Shown one piece after another: positions 1 to 6,323 of a DNA stretch of 9,045 nucleotides. The position numbers were made by a program, and so were the translations under genes. The stretch is from the NCBI GenBank assembly GCA_016282455.1, contig JAEEKM010000228.1, forward strand, positions 1 to 9,045, written 5' to 3'. This stretch comes from Treponema sp. GTDB lineage: Bacteria; Spirochaetota; Spirochaetia; Treponematales; Treponemataceae. Below the pieces are notes generated by a model. The model had not been told where the DNA came from. It searched no databases and was given only the letters and a program-made list of their open reading frames with translations. Within the stretch, counting starts at the first letter, position 1. The number at the start of each line of letters is the position of its first letter.

Positions 1-1308
1 AACGAGAGCTACGAGCGTTATGCAGAAAAACTCCAGACAGAATATGGTGAGGCAGACGGCATTACAAAGAAACAGATTGGAAATGCCCGTGACAATAAGA
101 CTGCAAAGAGAAACGATAAGTTCAAGTCTGCGGATTTCAACAATCTCTGGAACGAACTGAGTCAGGAAACAGACTACACAATCAAAATCGACACAGAAAA
201 GCTGATTGCAAAGGCTGTTGAAGAAATCAACAAATTGAAATTCCAGGAAATCATTCAAATTGTAACTACGCATGGAAAATTCATCCGTACAAAGTATGCA
301 ATTGAAATCAAAGATTTCTACCCAAGCGGAAAGGTAAACTGCCTGTACTCAAAAGAAGATACCGAAGGCTACAAAGAAGAATATGAGATTCAGCTTTCGG
401 CGGGAATGGCGTTGAGTTCAGAAGATTCCGTCTTGAAGCGGATAAAAGTGAGCAAGGTTGACCTGAATCCAAAACACCTTGAATATTCAACAATCAAGTT
501 TGACGACAGCGACGAAGTTTTTACCGTGGGTGACGTTTGGACACTGGAAGCCCAGACCGGTAGCAGCCAAAAAGCCGGAGAAAAGGAACTGGAAGACATC
601 GACATTCCAAAGTTCAATCTGTTCCAGCGTGCAGCGGATGCAACAAATTTAACCAGAAAAACCATAATCGAAATCTTCAGAAAATGTGATGAAAAAGTCC
701 AGATGGAATTTATAAAGAATCCGGAAGGATTTTCAAGGCTCTTTATCACAACGCTAAAAGAAGTCCTCACCAATCACATTGTCGAAGAAATTGAATATGA
801 ACCGACCGGCGGCTACATGGACATTCATGACAAGAAAGACGAACTCTTCCCTGAAGAAAAAGAGTTTTCGTCAAAAGAACTTGTTCCGGGAGATGAGTCC
901 AGAACAATATATGATTATGTCCAAGTCGATTCAAGTGTCGAGAGAAATTTCGTAGACCGTTTGAATCATGCTGGTGAAAATCAGGGGGATGTAGTTTTGT
1001 ACTTCAAGTTCCCGCCAAAATACAAAATCCGTATGCCAAAGATGATTCAAAACTACAATCCGGACTGGGCAATTTTACGAATGCCTAATCATGAGAAAAA
1101 GAAGACCGTCCGCGAAACAAAAGGAACTGAGAATTTAGACAAACTTTGGCACTCAAATGAAAAGCGGAAAATTCTATGCGCCCGGAAACATTTTCTGTCG
1201 TTAGGTGTAGATTATCGTCCTGTGAATGATAAGGATTCAGAGTGGTATATTACATGGGATGAGTGGAAGAAGATGACCCCAACACTATTTGATGAAAAAA
1301 AGGTGTAA
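1..1308 (+). CDS. Type III restriction endonuclease subunit Res, C-terminal part (5' end outside window)
   Basis: The reading frame is open from base 1 to the TAA at 1306-1308 (435 residues visible), so the start and the helicase motor lie upstream of the window. Res is the translocase/nuclease subunit that acts with a Mod methyltransferase; family members are usually near 900-1000 residues. The C-terminal PD-(D/E)xK nuclease site is clear: NPDWAI with Asp at 1063-1065, then ETKG with Glu at 1114-1116 and Lys at 1120-1122. Upstream of it are the family-typical segments SSVERNFVDRL, just before the nuclease core, and ATNLTRKTI near visible residue 215. A TTG at 235 could be taken for a start but lies within the conserved open frame and has no support. 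The gene looks intact at its 3' end, with all three nuclease residues present. A partner mod gene would be expected upstream but cannot be seen. The frequent C-ending codons (TTC, AAC, ATC) look different from the T-rich genes to the right, consistent with a transferred restriction system, but this was only judged by eye. Confidence 0.88.
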   Translation, partial: NESYERYAEKLQTEYGEADGITKKQIGNARDNKTAKRNDKFKSADFNNLWNELSQETDYTIKIDTEKLIAKAVEEINKLKFQEIIQIVTTHGKFIRTKYAIEIKDFYPSGKVNCLYSKEDTEGYKEEYEIQLSAGMALSSEDSVLKRIKVSKVDLNPKHLEYSTIKFDDSDEVFTVGDVWTLEAQTGSSQKAGEKELEDIDIPKFNLFQRAADATNLTRKTIIEIFRKCDEKVQMEFIKNPEGFSRLFITTLKEVLTNHIVEEIEYEPTGGYMDIHDKKDELFPEEKEFSSKELVPGDESRTIYDYVQVDSSVERNFVDRLNHAGENQGDVVLYFKFPPKYKIRMPKMIQNYNPDWAILRMPNHEKKKTVRETKGTENLDKLWHSNEKRKILCARKHFLSLGVDYRPVNDKDSEWYITWDEWKKMTPTLFDEKKV

Positions 1309-1363
1309 AATAAGTTACTTTTCTTTTGTGTAAAAAAAATATAGTCAGCCCAAGAATGATTTG

Positions 1364-1418
1364 TTAAGTCTAATTGACAATAGTTACTTAAAACTGTTGA
1401 TTAGACTTAATATTTTTT
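1364..1418 (+). terminator. Hairpin plus T-tract, probable terminator of res
   Basis: TTAAGTCTAAT (1364-1374) and ATTAGACTTAA (1400-1410) are perfect 11-bp inverted arms. Pairing can continue inward by two G-U and three Watson-Crick pairs (1375-1379 with 1395-1399), leaving a loop of about 15 nt. Six T follow at 1413-1418, as expected for intrinsic termination on the plus strand, 56 nt after the res stop. The stem is unusually AT-rich for a terminator, so a protein-binding palindrome or a mobile-repeat end is an alternative. The minus strand has no matching T-tract, so it should not terminate the opposing gene. Confidence 0.55.
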
Positions 1419-1482
1419 ATATGTTTTGGCGGTCAGTCTCAGTTTTTACCAAAGTGGTCTTCCAGATGCCATCGCAAAAACC

Positions 1483-1542
1483 CAAAATCCGTTTAAAATG
1501 GCACCGAAAATCACTCAAAAACCGTTTAAAATGGCACTGAAA
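1483..1542. repeat. Two-copy 33-bp imperfect direct repeat
   Basis: The 16-mer CCGTTTAAAATGGCAC occurs at 1489-1504 and again at 1522-1537, with a period of exactly 33 bp. The similarity extends left through CAAAA (1483-1487 and 1516-1520) with a single mismatch, and fades to the right. A weaker third unit may lie at about 1455-1480. The repeats sit between the convergent ends of res and the thrC-like gene. Two copies with no conserved spacers do not make a CRISPR array; a dispersed intergenic repeat or a slippage product is more likely. Confidence 0.7.
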
Positions 1543-1552
1543 GCAAAAAATG

Positions 1553-2884
1553 CTAGAATAGCCGCAAAAGGTTAAGCGAATTCAGCACGGAAATAAGGGA
1601 TTCTACGTCGCCGGGGGCAATTGCGTCCCTGTTTATGCAGGTGGGGGTAAAGGCTCTGGAGAGCCGGTCGTCCATGGCGGGGCATTCACCCAGGTTGTGC
1701 CGGATGAAAGTTTCGTCAAGGGCAGGGGCAGTGCGGGCAACAAGAACAGTCGCTCCGTCTTCGTCCATGGTTCGGTCAGCGCGGATAAGGGAAGCGGCAT
1801 AGGAAGAAGACAAATCTTCGTCTGCATAAACTCCGTATTTTGTGAACAAGTCTTTGCAGGCTTTATCTTTCTGTTCCTTAGAAATTGCAGCAGGGAAAAC
1901 AAAGCGCTTTAGCATAAGGGCATTTGCCTTAAACATCTGTTCAAGCCGTTCAATGTTTGAAGGTTCCGAAGGATTAACCGGAGTCCGCTTTTCAAGGGGT
2001 ACAATGCTGTTTGTAATAGTGCAGTTCCCCCTTCCGTCAGCGTAGAGTTCCGGAGTGGAGGGCACAATGAATCCGTTTACCGGAAGAGAAAGTTTCCAGC
2101 CGTAAAGACCAGACACAAGGTTTCCGTAATGACCCGCACTCATTGCATAGTAAATGTCACCGTTACAGTACTTTTTTACCCTGGAGAAAGCGTAGGTGTA
2201 AAAGAAAACCTGGGGTAAAAGGCGCCCGATATTTGCAGTATTTGCAAGAGTCAGGTGGTATTTTTCCACAAGACTTCTTTCTGCAAATATTTTCTTTACC
2301 AGTTCATGACAGTCAGCCAGAGTGCCGTCTACTTCCACAGGGTAAATGTTTCCGCCGTTCCAGACAAAATCACTTTCAGAAAGTCCCCTGAATTTTCCCT
2401 TAGGTGCAACAAGTACACTTTTAACAAGTTTCTTGCTCCTCATTGCATAAGCCATGCTTGCACCCAGTTCACCGGAAGTTACATCCAGCAGAATTGATTT
2501 TTCTCCGTCATATTTAAGGATTGTTTCAAGAACAGAAGTAAGGTAAGAAACGCCAAAGTCTTTAAAAGTACCGGTTTCTCCATTGTGAAGTTCCAGTAAA
2601 AAGAGATTTTTGTCCAGCTGCTTAAGAAGCGGGTCTTTGGGAAAAGCTTTTGTTGCAATGGTTTCACAGATAATAGGGCTGAATTCCGTATTGATAAGGG
2701 CAGAGGTAAGTGAACCTGCAAGACTTGAAAAACTTGTAGTTTCATCAGCATAGAGAATCCAGCGGCGTAAATCCTCACCGTTGTCGCAGGGAACATAAAG
2801 TCCACCGTCGGGCGGCATACAGTCGAGAACAGCCTGCTTAAAGCCTGCTACATTGTTGCTGTTGCGTGTACTAACAAATCTCAT
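1553..2884 (-). CDS. thrC: Threonine synthase family PLP enzyme (divergent ThrC)
   Basis: A 443-residue cytosolic enzyme of the threonine synthase family (fold-type II, PLP-dependent), whose members normally convert O-phosphohomoserine to threonine and phosphate. The N-terminus MRFVSTRN matches the family opening and, with PPDGGLYVP at 24-32, fixes the ATG start. The PLP lysine is K108 in TFKDFG. Other family blocks are TSGELGAS (136-143), NTANIGRLLPQ (215-225), AGHYGNL (250-256, the PLP-phosphate loop) and SEPSNIERL (306-314). The length is close to that of bacterial ThrC (E. coli 428). Several normally invariant positions differ: SGDTG reads SGELG, SGNFGN reads AGHYGN, the EPHAAVA-type block reads DLSSSYAA (357-364), and the C-terminal TAHPAKF-type block reads TAPALD (385-390). 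The family assignment is secure, but threonine synthase activity is less so; a phospholyase-like relative is possible. The gene lies downstream of the rhomboid-like gene with its own promoter in the 62-nt gap. No other threonine pathway genes are in view. Confidence 0.85.
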   Translation of the reverse strand: MRFVSTRNSNNVAGFKQAVLDCMPPDGGLYVPCDNGEDLRRWILYADETTSFSSLAGSLTSALINTEFSPIICETIATKAFPKDPLLKQLDKNLFLLELHNGETGTFKDFGVSYLTSVLETILKYDGEKSILLDVTSGELGASMAYAMRSKKLVKSVLVAPKGKFRGLSESDFVWNGGNIYPVEVDGTLADCHELVKKIFAERSLVEKYHLTLANTANIGRLLPQVFFYTYAFSRVKKYCNGDIYYAMSAGHYGNLVSGLYGWKLSLPVNGFIVPSTPELYADGRGNCTITNSIVPLEKRTPVNPSEPSNIERLEQMFKANALMLKRFVFPAAISKEQKDKACKDLFTKYGVYADEDLSSSYAASLIRADRTMDEDGATVLVARTAPALDETFIRHNLGECPAMDDRLSRAFTPTCINRDAIAPGDVESLISVLNSLNLLRLF

Positions 2885-2890
2885 ACCTAT

Positions 2891-2919
2891 ATTATAACAA
2901 CACGCACTTCCTTTTTCTA
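2891..2919 (-). promoter_or_regulatory. Promoter of thrC-like gene, -10 six nt before ATG
   Basis: On the minus strand a consensus -10 TATAAT (2891-2896) is preceded, after a 17-nt spacer, by TAGAAA (2914-2919), which matches 4 of 6 positions of the -35 consensus. Only six nt (ATAGGT) separate the -10 from the ATG at 2884. Transcription would therefore start at or within a base or two of the start codon, giving a leaderless message. Confidence 0.6.
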
Positions 2920-2946
2920 GGGAAAGACCTTTTAGAGTGAAAATCT

Positions 2947-3744
2947 TTATAAATCAATAGTACCGATTGTTTCTTCGTCATGAAGAGTCGCTTCCTGGTA
3001 AGAAGAATCGTAGGTTTCTTCCTCCGACTTTTTTGTTTTTGCAGCCGAAGCTTTGGTTCTGGAAGCAGAAGTCCTTTTTGCAGAAGAACGTCCTCCCGGA
3101 GAAACCATAAAGCCAAAGAAACTTCCAACAAGACCTGAAAAAAGGTCAATAAAAGTCAGCAGGTTAAGTTTAAGGAACTGAAGCAATTCTCCTGTCGCCG
3201 AAGAAGCAGCCTGAGCCTGAGGCAGCATAATTCTGGTTGCAGAAACCATCCTGTAAGCGGTGTAAAGGACAAAAGTGAGAATCCAGGAAAACTGAATGTT
3301 TTTTTTAGAAATCGCAGTAATGGCAGAAAGAAGAATCAGCATAAAAACAATGCAGGAACCGCCGGCAGGACTTCCGTTCCCAAAGCAGACAAGCAGAACT
3401 CCGGAAATAAGGGAGGTTGCAATAATCATAATAAGAAGCATGACTGAACCGTATCTTTCTTCCAGAGTTGGTCCTAAAAGAAGAAGAAAAGCGGAGTTTA
3501 AAAGCAGTGTTTCCCATCCGGGGTTAGAAAGCGTGTGACTTATCATGCGCAGGTAGTCAAGACCGTTTTTAAAATCAAAAGGGTTCCCCTGTAAAGGATG
3601 AATTGCGGGGCAGGAAAGCAGGCGGGCAGTTACCGGACCGTGAAAAAAAAGTGCATCCAGTGCGAGAATAAGTGTGCTTGCAAGAACAAAGGTAAGGGTG
3701 ACCGGTGCATCGTAGGAAAAAGTATATGATGAATTTTTTGCCAT
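2947..3744 (-). CDS. Rhomboid-like multi-spanning membrane protein, catalytic His not visible
   Basis: A 265-residue inner-membrane protein resembling the rhomboid fold. Hydrophobic segments lie near 15-35, 77-92, 101-122, 130-147, 151-168 and 191-214, followed by a Ser/Lys/Arg/Ala-rich cytosolic-type tail (219-240) and an acidic end. The rhomboid-like stretch is ISHTLSNPGW...LLLNSAFLLLLG (68-91), with N83 at the oxyanion-Asn position, followed by LEERYGS (94-100). The serine-loop equivalent is AGGSCIVF (127-134): Ser130 is present, but the usual GxSG reads GGSC. TM6 keeps small-residue spacing (SGLVGSFFGF, 203-212), but no His is found where the catalytic His normally sits; D200 is nearby. 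Proteolysis is therefore doubtful, and a pseudoprotease or other rhomboid-superfamily role is more likely. The ATG is six nt after a good -10 and lacks a Shine-Dalgarno. Hydrophobicity and membrane character are certain; the rhomboid kinship is moderately sure. Confidence 0.65.
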   Translation of the reverse strand: MAKNSSYTFSYDAPVTLTFVLASTLILALDALFFHGPVTARLLSCPAIHPLQGNPFDFKNGLDYLRMISHTLSNPGWETLLLNSAFLLLLGPTLEERYGSVMLLIMIIATSLISGVLLVCFGNGSPAGGSCIVFMLILLSAITAISKKNIQFSWILTFVLYTAYRMVSATRIMLPQAQAASSATGELLQFLKLNLLTFIDLFSGLVGSFFGFMVSPGGRSSAKRTSASRTKASAAKTKKSEEETYDSSYQEATLHDEETIGTIDL

Positions 3745-3750
3745 AAAGAT

Positions 3751-3779
3751 ATTTTAAGGGTAAAAGCCCACACTTTCAA
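3751..3779 (-). promoter_or_regulatory. Promoter of rhomboid-like gene, -10 six nt before ATG
   Basis: On the minus strand, TTGAAA (3774-3779; 5 of 6 to the -35 consensus), a 17-nt spacer and TAAAAT (3751-3756; 5 of 6) form a strong sigma-70-type promoter. Six nt (ATCTTT) follow before the ATG at 3744 and contain no Shine-Dalgarno, so a leaderless transcript is predicted. The spacer holds a small GGG-CCC inverted motif (3758-3769) of unknown meaning. Confidence 0.7.
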
Positions 3780-3836
3780 GGGGTGGAAATGCCGTCCCAA
3801 AACACACATAAAAAATTGTAAGGTTAAAAAACTTCA

Positions 3837-3865
3837 TGGAAATAAATAAAAAAATATGATAGACT
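3837..3865 (+). promoter_or_regulatory. Promoter of the cyclase pair, -10 nine nt before ATG
   Basis: TGGAAA (3837-3842; 4 of 6), a 17-nt spacer ending in TGA (an extended -10 TGn), then TAGACT (3860-3865; 4 of 6). AAAAGAAAA separates it from the ATG at 3875. An overlapping TATGAT (3855-3860) is an alternative -10 that would give a leader of about 8 nt. No Shine-Dalgarno is present either way. The block TGnTAnACTAAAA closely resembles that in front of mlaE. Confidence 0.5.
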
Positions 3866-3874
3866 AAAAGAAAA

Positions 3875-5071
3875 ATGAGATTTTTAAAAGAGTTTTACAA
3901 AAAAAACATTCAGATTCCTCCTCAGTTTAGGGAAGAAGTTTCCCAGAATGACCGCAGGTTTTTAAAAATACTTTTTATCATTTCACTTGTCTTTGGCGCT
4001 TCCATGCTTGCAGTTTTTATGGCCTTTAAAGGAGCTGATTCGTCTACAGCGCTGATAGTTTTTTATTATTCTTTTCTGACTGTAGTGGGCATAATAGGGC
4101 TTGTTGTAATCAGATATAAAATTCCAACTTCAGTTTTAGCCTGTCTGGTATTAGTCTGTTCCCAGGTAATAATCACAATCAACTTTGCAAGAACCCCGAT
4201 AGGGAATACCATTCTTGTTTTTAACGGATTTGCTTTTTCCTTAATCCTTTTTATGAACATGAATCCCATCATGTTTGCACTGGAACTTTTATCTTATCTT
4301 CTGGCAATGGGCATCTGTGTCTGGAACGGAATTATAAAAATAAATCTTCCTGACTCAAAATCTTTTACGGGAAATATATTTTTCTTCTTAATAATCATGT
4401 TCTTCCTTGTTTTCTGGAAAAGAAAAAATGTAATAGGCACTTTTGAAAGGGATATAGATTTAGAAAGTCAGCGGAAAAAAGCAGAAGAACTTTTACGGAA
4501 CATTCTTCCTGACCCGGTGATTGAAGAGTTAAAAACAAAAGGCTTTTCTTCTCCTGCAAATTATGAAAACATAACTGTGCTTGTTTCTGACTTTGTGGAT
4601 TTTACAAAAACATCATCTTTCCTTCAGCCCTTTTTTCTTATCAATGAACTGAATGAAATTTTCACTGCCTTTGATAAGATTACAGAAGCCCATAACTGCA
4701 TCCGCATAAAAACAATCGGAGATGCCTACATGGCGGTGTGCGGACTTCCTGAAAAAAATGAAGACCATGCAGAAAAACTTCTTCTCTGTGCAAAAGAATT
4801 TATTGCCTACCTTGAAGAAAGAAATAAAAGTTCCCAGATTAAATGGAAAATCAGGGTAGGACTTGCTTCCGGAAGTGCAGTTGCAGGAATCATCGGAAAG
4901 AAAAAATATATCTATGATGTGCTTGGAGAAACCGTAGAATCTGCCGTGACAATGCAGACGGAATCTTCTCCCATGCACATAAAGCTTTCTTCTACAACGG
5001 TTGACTGTCTTAACAAAAATGGCTGCTTAAAAAAATATTTACAGGAAAATATAGAAACAGATGAAAAATAA
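3875..5071 (+). CDS. Class III nucleotide cyclase 1: 6 TM, C1-like (metal Asps kept, transition-state Asn/Arg lost)
   Basis: A 398-residue membrane protein. Six hydrophobic segments (about 30-50, 58-79, 84-103, 110-128, 131-152, 164-182) are followed by a charged helix and the transducer-like LLRNILPDPVIEEL (206-219), then a class III cyclase domain (about 230-375). Both metal-ion Asps are present: D239 in VSDFVDFT and D283 in KTIGDAYMAV. K279 and D348 fit the adenine-specifying Lys and Asp, favouring cAMP over cGMP. R327 (IRVGL) matches the phosphate-binding Arg. The segment YDVLGETVESAVTM (347-360) aligns without gaps to the mammalian C2 block YDIWGNTVNVASRM. E355 replaces the transition-state Asn and T359 replaces the transition-state Arg. 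The C-terminal KGKG loop is also missing, and the protein ends at YLQENIETDEK. A homodimer should be inactive or very weak; the next gene supplies what is missing. The two genes overlap by 11 nt and share a promoter. The family call is very secure; the C1-like role is inferred. Confidence 0.92.
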   Translation: MRFLKEFYKKNIQIPPQFREEVSQNDRRFLKILFIISLVFGASMLAVFMAFKGADSSTALIVFYYSFLTVVGIIGLVVIRYKIPTSVLACLVLVCSQVIITINFARTPIGNTILVFNGFAFSLILFMNMNPIMFALELLSYLLAMGICVWNGIIKINLPDSKSFTGNIFFFLIIMFFLVFWKRKNVIGTFERDIDLESQRKKAEELLRNILPDPVIEELKTKGFSSPANYENITVLVSDFVDFTKTSSFLQPFFLINELNEIFTAFDKITEAHNCIRIKTIGDAYMAVCGLPEKNEDHAEKLLLCAKEFIAYLEERNKSSQIKWKIRVGLASGSAVAGIIGKKKYIYDVLGETVESAVTMQTESSPMHIKLSSTTVDCLNKNGCLKKYLQENIETDEK

Positions 5072-6275
5072 TTGGAAAGAAAAACTTAGGGAGCGTTATT
5101 CATCCGGAGAGTTTTCTGGAACCGTTCACCAGGGCAACAGGGAAATGCTTAAAAAAGTATATGGTTTTTCCATTGCCTTCGGTGCCATTTCACTTACCGT
5201 CATTTCCCTTATAACTCATTTTTCACTTGGCCCTGTAAGAATTGTCTATTATTCTTTTTACATTCTCGTCGGTCTTATTGGACTTTTACTCTGTTACACA
5301 AAGTCCGGGAAATATACGCCTACCATTTTTGCCTTCTTTGTAAGCCTTGTAGTTTTTATTATCTTTTCACGCTCGAAGCCCATCACGGAATCAATTCTTA
5401 TTTTTTTAGGTTTTGTCATTTCCTACGAAATGCTTTTGGACCTTAACCCGCTTTTTTACACCCCCTGTCTTTTACTTGCCGAAGGAAGTGTCTTTACACT
5501 TTTTGCCCTGAATATTATTCCCACACGAGAAGTAATTTCTCTTTCTACTTTTATTAATTTTCTTATTGTAAACGCAATTGCCATTTACATTTCTTTCTGG
5601 AAAAGACGGGTGCTGCTTAAACGTTACCGGACTGAAAAGAAAATTAAGGCGGAGAGAGAAAAATCAGAAGAACTTTTGTTAAATGTTTTACCCAGAAACA
5701 TCATGGAAGAACTGCGCGAGAATGGAAAAGCAGAACCTGTTTCCTATGACAGCGTAAGTGTATTTTTCTGCGAGGTAATGAACTTTCAAAAACTTGCTTC
5801 TACCACAGATGCTTCCCTTCTTGTAAATGACCTGAACGACATATATGAGTTTTTCGATGCCCTTGTAGAAAAAAACTTTTGTGTGCGCATAAAAACTTTC
5901 GGTGACGTTTACATGGCGGTTGCGGGACTCCCCCTTCCAAATCCCAATCATGCAGAGTGCGCCGTTAACTGTGCAAAAGATTTTCTCTCCGTCATAAAAT
6001 ACAGAAACGAAAATTCCACTGTTCCTGTAAAAGTCAGAATCGGCATAAGTTCGGGGAATGCAATTGCAGGAATTGTCGGCATAAAAAAATATATCTACGA
6101 TGTTTTTGGCGACACGGTAAACACCGCTTCCCGCATGAAAAATCTCAGCGGTGAAATGGAAATAACAGTCTCAGAGTCAACCTACAAACTTGTAAAAGAC
6201 AATTTTGATTTTTGCAAACAGGAAGCAGTAGAAGTAAAGGGCAAGGGGCTTATGGAGACTTATGTCCTTAAGTGA
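5061..6275 (+). CDS. Class III nucleotide cyclase 2: 6 TM, C2-like (Asn/Arg kept, first metal Asp is Glu)
   Basis: A 404-residue paralogue of the preceding cyclase with the same plan: six hydrophobic segments (about 33-53, 58-78, 86-103, 108-127, 131-150, 160-180), a charged helix with LLLNVLPRNIMEEL (205-218), and a class III cyclase domain to the C-terminus. K278 in RIKTFGD and D347 in YDVFGDTV are the adenine-specifying pair. N354 and R358 in TVNTASRM are the transition-state residues. R326 and the end loop VKGKGLMETY (392-401; Lys equivalent to the C2 phosphate-binding Lys) are present. The second metal Asp is D282, but the first metal site reads FFCEVMNF, with E238 replacing Asp and C237 replacing the usual Ser. 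The pattern resembles mammalian C2, which also has degenerate metal positions. The ATG at 5061 lies inside the end of cyclase 1 (ATGAAAAATAA contains both start and stop), so translation is probably coupled. Alignment of the N-termini of the two paralogues supports this start. Confidence 0.92.
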   Translation: MKNNWKEKLRERYSSGEFSGTVHQGNREMLKKVYGFSIAFGAISLTVISLITHFSLGPVRIVYYSFYILVGLIGLLLCYTKSGKYTPTIFAFFVSLVVFIIFSRSKPITESILIFLGFVISYEMLLDLNPLFYTPCLLLAEGSVFTLFALNIIPTREVISLSTFINFLIVNAIAIYISFWKRRVLLKRYRTEKKIKAEREKSEELLLNVLPRNIMEELRENGKAEPVSYDSVSVFFCEVMNFQKLASTTDASLLVNDLNDIYEFFDALVEKNFCVRIKTFGDVYMAVAGLPLPNPNHAECAVNCAKDFLSVIKYRNENSTVPVKVRIGISSGNAIAGIVGIKKYIYDVFGDTVNTASRMKNLSGEMEITVSESTYKLVKDNFDFCKQEAVEVKGKGLMETYVLK

Positions 6276-6286
6276 TTTTTCTTCTA

Positions 6287-6315
6287 TATACATTTTTCCC
6301 TATTGTTGGTATACT
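6287..6315 (+). promoter_or_regulatory. Promoter of the mla operon, extended -10 eight nt before ATG
   Basis: TATACA (6287-6292; 4 of 6 to the -35 consensus), a 17-nt spacer ending in TGG (extended -10 TGn at 6307-6309), then TATACT (6310-6315; 5 of 6). Eight nt (AAAAAATC) separate it from the mlaE ATG, with no Shine-Dalgarno. The promoter lies 12-40 nt after the cyclase 2 stop. With no terminator hairpin seen in the gap, some read-through from the cyclase genes is possible. Confidence 0.6.
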
Positions 6316-6323
6316 AAAAAATC

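Noticed and set aside
235..237. TTG as a start codon for an independent protein
   Set aside because: The same frame is open to base 1 and carries Res-family sequence upstream, with no Shine-Dalgarno, so the gene simply begins outside the window.
390..773. 127-codon minus-strand frame inside res
   Set aside because: It is antisense to the conserved Res frame and Ser/Phe-rich as expected from the complement of Glu/Lys codons; no start signal was seen.
1467..1503. TGCCAT...ATGGCA inverted repeat as terminator of the thrC-like gene
   Set aside because: The arms are 6 bp with a 25-nt loop and no T-tract on the minus strand; it is a by-product of the repeat sequence.
1483..1542. Possible CRISPR remnant from the 33-bp spaced repeats
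   Set aside because: Only two copies are present, the identical part is just 16 bp, the intervening bases are themselves similar, and there are no cas genes.
3767..3786. CCAC/GTGG inverted motif over the -35 of the rhomboid-like gene as an operator
   Set aside because: The arms are only four bases, which is expected by chance in a region of this size.
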